This document shows, one piece after another, positions 58,245 to 64,000 of a stretch of 64,000 bases of DNA. The translations under genes and the position numbers were made by a program. How positions within the stretch are numbered: position 1 is the stretch's first letter; each line of letters starts with the position of its first letter. The notes under the pieces are model-generated. The model was given only the letters and a program-made list of their open reading frames with translations, searched no databases and was not told the origin of the DNA. The DNA comes from Clostridium cellulovorans 743B (GTDB lineage Bacteria > Bacillota > Clostridia > Clostridiales > Clostridiaceae), in contig NC_014393.1 in assembly GCF_000145275.1 (NCBI RefSeq), forward strand, positions 1,798,001-1,862,000, written 5' to 3'.

Positions 58245-59619
58245 GAACAAGAGAGGTAGCTTATTTTCACTTTTATTAAAGAATTATTTGGCATTTTCTG
58301 TTATGAATATAGCAATCTTTGTCTTAGTAATTATTTTTGAGGTGATAATTGTATATGAAGATAATATAATAATTCAACCTAAAATATCTGAGCAGCAAGC
58401 ATTACTTGAAAATCTTGAGTTTGATAAAATAAATATTAATACACTTGTTGGAAATGATGGATGGATTGAGATACTAGATAGCAATAATAAAGTTATTTAT
58501 CAAAAAGGTAATGATGTGCAACAATTACCAATTCATACTGATAAAGAACTGAAAACTATTCCTAATGAATCTGATAACTATGAGGTGAAAAAGCATTCCT
58601 TTGTGGATAAAAAAGGTGATACATACACGTTAATTTTACATATAAAGAAATTAAGTGACCAAGAAGCAACGTACTTATTACGAAAATATTTTATAATTTT
58701 CATTTCTTTGTTGCTAGCTTTATATATAACCTGTATAAATATCTTTGTACTATTATTAAATAAGAAGGTTAAAAAACCCCTTAGTAAGTTAGAAGATGCT
58801 ATGCAAGCTTTTGCAAATGGAGAACGGAATCAAATAATCATGTATAAAGGACCAGCTGAGTTTGTGAAGATATGTGACAGCTTTAATTTAATGGCTACTG
58901 AACTGAAAGAAAGCGAAGAAGCACAAAAAAGGCTTGCTATTGAAAAGCAAAAAATGCTTGCAGATATCTCCCATGATTTAAAAACACCAATCACAAATAT
59001 TCAAGGCTATGCAAAGGCATTATCTGATGGAATCATTCCAAAGGATGATTATGATAAATATCTCAAAATAATTTATCAAAAATCTAATACCTTAACTGAA
59101 TTAATTAATATTTTCTATGAATACAGCAAAATAGAACATCCGGATTTTAAAATGATTATGGAGCAAGAAAGCTTCAGTGAATTTTTAAGAACATATATAG
59201 CTGAAAAATATGAACATATATGCGATCTTGGTTTTGAACTAGAAATTCTTATACCAGAAGATAAAATGTATTATTCTTTTGATGCAATACAACTTCAAAG
59301 AGCTTTTGATAATATCATTTCAAATTCACTAAAACACAATCCTAGTGGTACTGTAATTAATATTGCGTTGGAAGAACAAGGGGAATGTTACAAAATTAAC
59401 ATTGCGGATAATGGTATCGGAATAAGTGATGAAATTGCTAAAAATATATTTGAACCTTTTGTGGTAGGGGATGAATCAAGAAATTCAAAACAAGGCTCTG
59501 GGCTTGGGCTTGCAATAACAAAAAAAATAATTGAAAAGCACGGTGGGAATATACGTATCATACCATCTTCAGAAACAAAGTTCAAAACTGAATTTGAAAT
59601 ATTGCTTCCGAAAAATTAA
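58228..59619 (+). CDS. Sensor histidine kinase (VanS-like)
   Basis: 463 aa. TM1 (about 17-40), extracytoplasmic region of about 110 residues, TM2 (about 152-178), HAMP linker (about 178-230), HisKA with the phospho-His in ADISHDLKTPITNIQGYAKA, and HATPase with NIISNSLKHNPSG, DNGIGIS and GSGLGLAITKKI. It starts with a TTG inside the regulator gene. A terminator follows, and the ABC transporter begins 190 nt later. Confidence 0.94.
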   Translation: MKNKNKNKRGSLFSLLLKNYLAFSVMNIAIFVLVIIFEVIIVYEDNIIIQPKISEQQALLENLEFDKININTLVGNDGWIEILDSNNKVIYQKGNDVQQLPIHTDKELKTIPNESDNYEVKKHSFVDKKGDTYTLILHIKKLSDQEATYLLRKYFIIFISLLLALYITCINIFVLLLNKKVKKPLSKLEDAMQAFANGERNQIIMYKGPAEFVKICDSFNLMATELKESEEAQKRLAIEKQKMLADISHDLKTPITNIQGYAKALSDGIIPKDDYDKYLKIIYQKSNTLTELINIFYEYSKIEHPDFKMIMEQESFSEFLRTYIAEKYEHICDLGFELEILIPEDKMYYSFDAIQLQRAFDNIISNSLKHNPSGTVINIALEEQGECYKINIADNGIGISDEIAKNIFEPFVVGDESRNSKQGSGLGLAITKKIIEKHGGNIRIIPSSETKFKTEFEILLPKN

Positions 59620-59630
59620 ATATAGTAACT

Positions 59631-59667
59631 ATGCTGTAGCCTATAAACTGGCTGCAGTATTTTTTTA
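59631..59667 (+). terminator. Intrinsic terminator after the kinase gene
   Basis: ATGCTGTAGCC at 59631-59641 pairs with GGCTGCAGTAT at 59650-59660 (two G-U), followed by T7. Confidence 0.85.
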
Positions 59668-59808
59668 GGAAGTTTCAAGAAATAATTAATCAAAATGCTC
59701 GTCTGTTTTTTTACTTTCTTAACAAATCTTAAGGTTATATAAAGATGAAATTAAGGTGTGTATATTATTATAAGGCTATGAAAGACATAACATTAGGGAG
59801 GAAAATCA

Positions 59809-60726
59809 ATGGAATATGCATTAGAGCTTAAAGGGCTTACTAAAAAAATTAAGGATAAAACAATTGTAAATAAATTATCCTTTGGAGTCAAAAAAGGTGA
59901 AGTGTTTGGGTTTTTAGGACCCAATGGTGCAGGAAAGACAACAACAATACGTATGATAGTAGGGCTTATAGGTATAACAGAAGGAGATGTACTAGTTGAA
60001 GGCAAAAGCATGAAAACTAATAAGATAGAAGGGCTTAAACAGATAGGTGCAATAGTTGAAAATCCAGAACTCTACCCATACTTAACAGCAATACAAAATC
60101 TAAGATATTTTTCTAGGATGTATGATAATGTTAGTGAAGAGAGAATTATGAAAGTAGTAAAACTAGTAAAGCTTGAAAATGCTTTAAATCAGAAGGTTGG
60201 AACATATTCACTAGGTATGAGACAACGACTAGGAATTGCAGTAGCCTTGCTTCATAATCCGAAGATTCTTATCCTAGATGAACCTACAAATGGACTAGAT
60301 CCAGCAGGGATAAAAGAATTAAGGGAATATTTAAAAGAACTGGCACACAAAGATAATATAGCGGTAGTGGTGTCAAGTCACATGCTTTCGGAAGTAGAAC
60401 TTATGTGTGATAGGGTTGGAATTGTCCAAAAGGGAGAACTTGTTAAAACAGTAGACCTTAATAATAGAGAAACATCATATACTTGGCTTAAAATAGAAGC
60501 AGATAATTTAGAAGTTGCAAAAGTTTTGTTAAAAGAAAAGATAAAAGGGATAGACGTAGAAATAGAGGATCAGATTTTAAAGGTTAAGACTGAAAAGAAA
60601 GACGTACCTATGATTCTAAAAGTATTGCTTTATAATGACATAGAGGTTTATAACGCAAGCTTTGGTAAGGAATCATTAGAAAATATATTTTTAGATCTTA
60701 CAGGAGGTGCAGTTTATGGTCGTTAA
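59809..60726 (+). CDS. ABC transporter ATP-binding protein (BcrA-like)
   Basis: 305 aa. Walker A GPNGAGKTTTIRMI, Q-loop VENPELYPYLTA, signature YSLGMRQRLGIA, Walker B ILILDEPTNGLDP and H-loop VVVSSHMLS. A C-terminal extension of about 90 residues is typical of ATPases of the bacitracin/lantibiotic-resistance type. It works with the membrane protein encoded next. TTAAGG at 59730 and 59751 upstream of a TATTAT could be binding sites for the adjacent response regulator, but spacing is 21 bp and the case is weaker than for the 29-kb operon. Confidence 0.93.
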   Translation: MEYALELKGLTKKIKDKTIVNKLSFGVKKGEVFGFLGPNGAGKTTTIRMIVGLIGITEGDVLVEGKSMKTNKIEGLKQIGAIVENPELYPYLTAIQNLRYFSRMYDNVSEERIMKVVKLVKLENALNQKVGTYSLGMRQRLGIAVALLHNPKILILDEPTNGLDPAGIKELREYLKELAHKDNIAVVVSSHMLSEVELMCDRVGIVQKGELVKTVDLNNRETSYTWLKIEADNLEVAKVLLKEKIKGIDVEIEDQILKVKTEKKDVPMILKVLLYNDIEVYNASFGKESLENIFLDLTGGAVYGR

Positions 60727-61453
60727 ATTAATAGGGAATGAATTTAGAAAATATCTATATGAAAAGAAAATTTATATATTCTTAGGTATAAATACTTTCA
60801 TAACAATTATGATGTATATAGTGAATGCTTTTTATAGCCAAACAAAACCAGAAAGTGGAGTAGATTTTGCATTTAGCGCTTTAAATGGATTGAGACTGTT
60901 AATACTCATATTTAGTATAATTTATGCAGGAGAAATACTTCCACGAGAGTTTTCACAGGGAACCATAAAGCAATTAATGATAAAGCCTCATAGCAGAACA
61001 AAAATTTTATTTTCAAAATATATCACAGTATTTCTTTTAGCAATTGCACAATATCTAGGAGTGTTTATAGCTGCTTTAGCACTGGGAACAGCTAGTTTTG
61101 GGTTTTATGATAAGGGCACACAATTAGCACATTTGATTTCTACATTTGTAAATGGGTCTATATTACCTTTAGTATTTTTAGTAACAATAGCATTTATGCT
61201 ATCGGTGTTAACAAAATCATCAGCAATAGCTATATCATTTGGAATAGGTCTTCAAACCATAGGCCAGCTGATAGGAGCGTTAATTCAAAGTAAAATACAA
61301 TGGTTTTCAAAATTTTATTTATTTTCTGTTATGGATTTTAATAATTTACCAGCTCATGCTACAAAAGCTTCTTCTACAATAGTACTAATAACTTATTTTA
61401 TTATTTTCATGATAATTACATTTACTTATTTCAATAAAAAAGATATTGTATAA
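60716..61453 (+). CDS. ABC-2 type transporter permease
   Basis: 245 aa with six membrane helices: KIYIFLGINTFITIMMYIVN, LLILIFSIIYAGEILPREFS, then TVFLLAIAQYLGVFIAALAL, LPLVFLVTIAFMLSVL, SAIAISFGIGLQTIGQ and the last at 225-243. GEILPREFSQGTIKQLM is the hallmark loop after TM2. Start at ATG 60716, 9 nt after AGGAGG and inside the end of the ATPase gene, so the two are coupled. With the upstream kinase pair it probably forms a resistance module against a peptide antibiotic. Confidence 0.9.
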   Translation: MVVKLIGNEFRKYLYEKKIYIFLGINTFITIMMYIVNAFYSQTKPESGVDFAFSALNGLRLLILIFSIIYAGEILPREFSQGTIKQLMIKPHSRTKILFSKYITVFLLAIAQYLGVFIAALALGTASFGFYDKGTQLAHLISTFVNGSILPLVFLVTIAFMLSVLTKSSAIAISFGIGLQTIGQLIGALIQSKIQWFSKFYLFSVMDFNNLPAHATKASSTIVLITYFIIFMIITFTYFNKKDIV

Positions 61454-61520
61454 TATCAATAAGTTCAGTCTGACTAAGGTGTCATAAGTATAATGGCAGT
61501 AAAAAATAAGCTATTAATTT

Positions 61521-61574
61521 AAAAAAATCCTATTCCTACTATTCACATATAGGTAGAAATAGGATCTTTTTTTA
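61521..61574 (+). terminator. Intrinsic terminator after the ABC genes
   Basis: AAATCCTATT...CTAC pairs with GTAG...AATAGGATCTTT with a few mismatches, followed by T7. Confidence 0.85.
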
Positions 61575-61748
61575 GTTGATTCAGATTCATGTATTTCTTC
61601 AGAAATTTCAGAGCAGTTTTGAAGCTAAAGAGAAAATATAATAAATAAGGGTTATAATATAGTTATAAAATTTTAATATTAATGTAAAATTATCTATAAG
61701 AATAATCAAGTAGGGTGATTTAATGAAAATACAAAAAGGAGTGATATC

Positions 61749-62363
61749 ATGAGCAACAAATACCCAAGCAAAGCCATAGCCCAAGAAACTTTAAAGGAAG
61801 CAGAAAAACTAAACAAAGGACAATGGGTACAACACGCAGAATACGTAGCCTTAGCTTGCAAAAATATAGCAGAGCACTGTGAAGGTTTAGACAGCGAAAA
61901 AGCCTATGTGTTAGGATTACTACACGATATTGGTAGACGAGTTGGAATAGTAAAAGAAAAACACACAATTGCAGGCTATGATTATTGCATCAGCCAAGGT
62001 TGGGATGATGTAGCTAAAATATGCATCACCCATTCATATAGTATACAGGATATAAAATCCGTTGTTGGGGAAATGGATATGAGTAAAGAAGAATACGATT
62101 TTATCGAAAATTATCTAGATTCTATAGTTTACGATGATTATGATTTACTGGTTCAACTTTGTGATGCCTTAGCTTTGCCAACAGGATTTTGCTTAATGGA
62201 ACAAAGGTTAGTAGATATAGCTCGCAGATATGGTTTTAACCAATACACTCTTCTAAGATGGGAAGAGCTTTTTAAGATAAAAGAATATTTTGAAGATAAA
62301 ATAGGAAGTTCAATTTATCAAGTATTACCTGGTGCAGCTGAGAATACCTTTGGATTAAAATAG
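61749..62363 (+). CDS. HD-domain metal-dependent phosphohydrolase
   Basis: 204 aa. HD superfamily motifs: WVQHAEYVA (first His), LGLLHDIGRR (the HD pair), HTIAGYDYC, ITHSY, and LLVQLCDALA (last Asp). These suggest a hydrolase of a nucleotide or other phosphate ester; the substrate is unknown. AAGGAG lies before the ATG. Monocistronic, with a short AATATAGT/ACTATATT hairpin and ATTTTT at 62370-62395 acting as terminator. Confidence 0.88.
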   Translation: MSNKYPSKAIAQETLKEAEKLNKGQWVQHAEYVALACKNIAEHCEGLDSEKAYVLGLLHDIGRRVGIVKEKHTIAGYDYCISQGWDDVAKICITHSYSIQDIKSVVGEMDMSKEEYDFIENYLDSIVYDDYDLLVQLCDALALPTGFCLMEQRLVDIARRYGFNQYTLLRWEELFKIKEYFEDKIGSSIYQVLPGAAENTFGLK

Positions 62364-62620
62364 AATGAAAATATAGTCACTATATTATATTTTTGGATTA
62401 TAAGATTTGTAGTTGCTACAAGGGGATTAGCATTAAAAAGCTGATTGATTGAATATACTATATATTTTTGGTATGATTTTATCATATATAAGTTAAGCTA
62501 ATGAAACTTCATCAAAACTTTATGGACATATGACAAAATTAATATAAACTATGAAGAATCTTTGTGAAAATTTATATATAGCTACAAAAAAATCAATAAA
62601 AGCAGTAAAGGGTGAAGTAT

Positions 62621-63610
62621 TTGGCTACTATAAAGGATGTTGCGAAATATTGTGGTGTCTCTGCAATGACTGTTTCAAGAGCACTAAATAATAGCACTGA
62701 GATATCCCAAGAAACGAAAGAGAGAATATTAAAGGCTTGCCAAGAACTTGGCTACAAGCCTAATAATGCTGCGAGAAGCTTGATTACGAAGAAAACAAAG
62801 ATGGTTGGACTAATAATTCCTGATATCACAAATCAGTACTACGCTAATATAAGCAAGGGTGTCAGTTCTTATATTGAAGCCCTTGGATATGGATTGGTAT
62901 TATGTAATAGCGACAGAAAAAAAACTAATGAACAAGGGTATTTAGATTTTCTTACTGAAGGAAGATGTGATGGGATAATAATTCTGCCTGTTAATCCACA
63001 AAAGGAAGATTATGAGCAGATAGCAAAGATAACTCCAATGGTTATGGCGGACAATTATGCTGAAGGTCTAGATGTGAGTTTTATTTCTAGCGATAACTAT
63101 TATGGAGGTACAAAGATTGTTGAACATCTTATAAAGCAAGGATATAGAAGGATAGGTATTATACTCGGTGGAGAAAGGTCAACAGCTTCTAACGAAAGGT
63201 TTAGGGCATATAAAACAGTTCTTAAAAATAATAATATAGAATTTGATGAGAATATTGTGATATACAGCAATGCTACCTTTGAAGAGGGCTTTATTTTAGC
63301 AGAAAAGTTACTTGAAAAAGGGGTTGATTGTATTTTTGCAATTAATGATACTGTGGCAATGGGAGTAATTAAATATTGCTATCTAAAGGGCATTAAAATC
63401 TCTGAGGACGTGGGTATAGCTGGCTATGATAATATTGAACAAAGTTCGATGCTTCCAATTCCCTTAACTACTGTTGATCAAAATGGGAAGTTATTAGGGC
63501 AAATGGCAGCAGGGCTGTTGATGGATCAACTTAATGGAGAAACGGTGAAAAATAAAGTTATAACTCTTGAACCAAAGCTTGTAATAAGAAAATCTTGCAG
63601 GGAAATATAA
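62621..63610 (+). CDS. LacI-family transcriptional regulator, probable uronate/pectin regulator
   Basis: 329 aa. N-terminal helix-turn-helix and hinge: ATIKDVAKYCGVSAMTVSRA, then NNAARSLITKKT. The periplasmic-binding-protein-like sensor follows (VGLIIPDITNQYYANISKG, DGIIILPVNP, AINDTVAMGVI, GIAGYDNIEQSSM). The TTG at 62621 gives the family's usual MATIKDV start and has AAGGGTGA just upstream; a GTG at 62612 is also in frame. It lies 160 nt before kduI, whose promoter carries three LacI-type operators, so it most likely represses pectin/uronate genes. Confidence 0.93.
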   Translation: MATIKDVAKYCGVSAMTVSRALNNSTEISQETKERILKACQELGYKPNNAARSLITKKTKMVGLIIPDITNQYYANISKGVSSYIEALGYGLVLCNSDRKKTNEQGYLDFLTEGRCDGIIILPVNPQKEDYEQIAKITPMVMADNYAEGLDVSFISSDNYYGGTKIVEHLIKQGYRRIGIILGGERSTASNERFRAYKTVLKNNNIEFDENIVIYSNATFEEGFILAEKLLEKGVDCIFAINDTVAMGVIKYCYLKGIKISEDVGIAGYDNIEQSSMLPIPLTTVDQNGKLLGQMAAGLLMDQLNGETVKNKVITLEPKLVIRKSCREI

Positions 63611-63615
63611 TGTGG

Positions 63616-63644
63616 TTGACTACTAGGTATATACAATATATAAT
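63616..63644 (+). promoter_or_regulatory. Strong sigma-A promoter of kduI
   Basis: TTGACT at 63616-63621, 17 nt, TATAAT at 63639-63644, with start expected near 63651, about 120 nt before the kduI ATG. The first operator begins only a few bases after that start. Confidence 0.85.
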
Positions 63645-63656
63645 GGAATCAAAAAT

Positions 63657-63735
63657 TGTTAGCGTTAACGACAAAATATAAAATTCCGTTAATGTTAACA
63701 ATATATTTTTTTGAGAATGTGTTAACGTTAACGAT
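63657..63735 (+). promoter_or_regulatory. Three LacI-type operators upstream of kduI
   Basis: TGTTAGCGTTAACGAC (63657-63672), CGTTAATGTTAACAAT (63687-63702) and TGTTAACGTTAACGAT (63720-63735), consensus GTTARYGTTAAC. They are spaced 30 and 33 bp, about three helical turns, on one DNA face just downstream of the promoter. They are probably bound by the LacI-family protein encoded next door. Confidence 0.75.
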
Positions 63736-63769
63736 ATTATAAAGTATATTGGAAAGAGTGGGGAAAAGT

Positions 63770-64000
63770 ATGGATGTTAGGTATTCAAGTCATTATGAAG
63801 ATGTAAAAAAATATGATACATCAGATTTAAGAAGGCATTTTTTAATTGAAGACCTTTTTGTAAAAGGTGAAATGAAAATGGTGTATAGCCATATTGATAG
63901 AATAATTATTGCGGGTGCAACTCCAACGGATAAAGCGATTTCTTTAGCAGCAAGTAAAGAACTAGGTTGTGATTATTTCCTTGAAAGAAGAGAAATGGGT
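63770..64000 (+). CDS. kduI: 5-keto-4-deoxyuronate isomerase KduI (partial, runs off the window)
   Basis: 77 codons from ATG 63770: MDVRYSSHYEDVKKYDTSDL, RRHFLIEDLFVKGEMKMVYS, HIDRIIIAGATPTDKAISL, then KELGCDYFLERREMG at the edge. This is the unmistakable N-terminus of KduI, which converts 4-deoxy-L-threo-5-hexosulose uronate from pectin breakdown to 2-keto-3-deoxygluconate-pathway intermediates. Its zinc cupin domain lies beyond the window. First gene of a likely uronate operon behind the repressor and operators described above. Confidence 0.93.
   Translation, partial: MDVRYSSHYEDVKKYDTSDLRRHFLIEDLFVKGEMKMVYSHIDRIIIAGATPTDKAISLAASKELGCDYFLERREMG

Noticed and set aside
59718..59756. Response-regulator box before the ABC exporter like that at 29044
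   Set aside because: TTAAG-type motifs are present but spaced 10 and 21 bp and not in register with a good -10, so the claim was kept out of the findings.
1..64000. CRISPR arrays, tRNA or rRNA genes, intact insertion sequences or prophage
   Set aside because: I looked for regularly spaced repeats, tRNA cloverleaf signatures and transposase genes and found none; only remnants of mobile genes are present.

Overview
The window looks like the chromosome of a low-GC, AT-rich, Gram-positive anaerobe, most likely a plant-polysaccharide-degrading Clostridium (cluster I). The reasons are strong AGGAGG ribosome-binding sites, short gene spacing with many intrinsic terminators, a housekeeping block ordered dnaG - rpoD - trmK - nif3-like - zinc-ribbon gene - rnpB, a class III fructose-1,6-bisphosphatase, three secreted GH9 glycanases, and fucose and uronate catabolism. 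The species cannot be fixed from sequence alone; a C. cellulovorans-like organism is only a guess.

Region by region. 1-4.6 kb: the housekeeping block (primase tail, major sigma factor, PH-domain membrane protein, tRNA m1A22 methyltransferase, Nif3-like metalloprotein, coiled-coil zinc-ribbon protein, RNase P RNA). 4.6-5.1 kb: a graveyard with a decayed tyrosine recombinase. 5.2-18.9 kb: metabolic and stress genes (fbp, kup, YjfB-like protein, flavodoxin and aldo-keto reductase with a MerR regulator, a metallo-beta-lactamase-fold membrane protein, a hotdog protein, a decayed corA, the NAD(P)HX repair enzyme, a DUF2935 protein). 19.3-26.6 kb: three CBM4-Ig-GH9 secreted enzymes without dockerins. 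The first two are a recent 2.4-kb tandem duplication, and copies 1 and 3 share a conserved promoter. 26.9-32.8 kb: a two-component system followed by a VTC-domain protein, DUF4956 and a repeat-rich CotH kinase-family membrane protein. Both transcription units carry the same 11-bp-phased TTAAG box exactly 10 nt upstream of a -10 element, so this looks like one regulon.

33-45 kb: a split chromate transporter with a divergent LysR regulator, an Old Yellow Enzyme relative, azlCD, a secreted ComEC-like lipoprotein, a ferritin-VIT1 fusion next to mntP (which has its own yybP-ykoY manganese riboswitch), a TIM-barrel isomerase, and a MerR regulator divergent from an acetyltransferase pair with a textbook 19-bp-spacer MerR promoter. 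45-55 kb: fucose catabolism (AraC regulator, fucI, a fuculokinase, fucU, fucA, then fucO beyond an orphan response regulator), predicted to turn L-fucose into DHAP plus L-lactaldehyde and then 1,2-propanediol. 55-61.5 kb: an acyltransferase flanked by two copies of the same gene remnant, an internally duplicated small protein, and a two-component system followed by an ABC exporter resembling peptide-antibiotic resistance modules. 61.7-64 kb: an HD-domain protein, a LacI-family regulator, and the start of kduI behind a strong promoter with three near-identical operators, which probably opens a pectin/uronate operon continuing past the window.

The candidates most worth follow-up are the TCS-VTC-DUF4956-CotH regulon, two genes broken or switched at homopolymer runs, and several families of intergenic hairpin or palindrome repeats.
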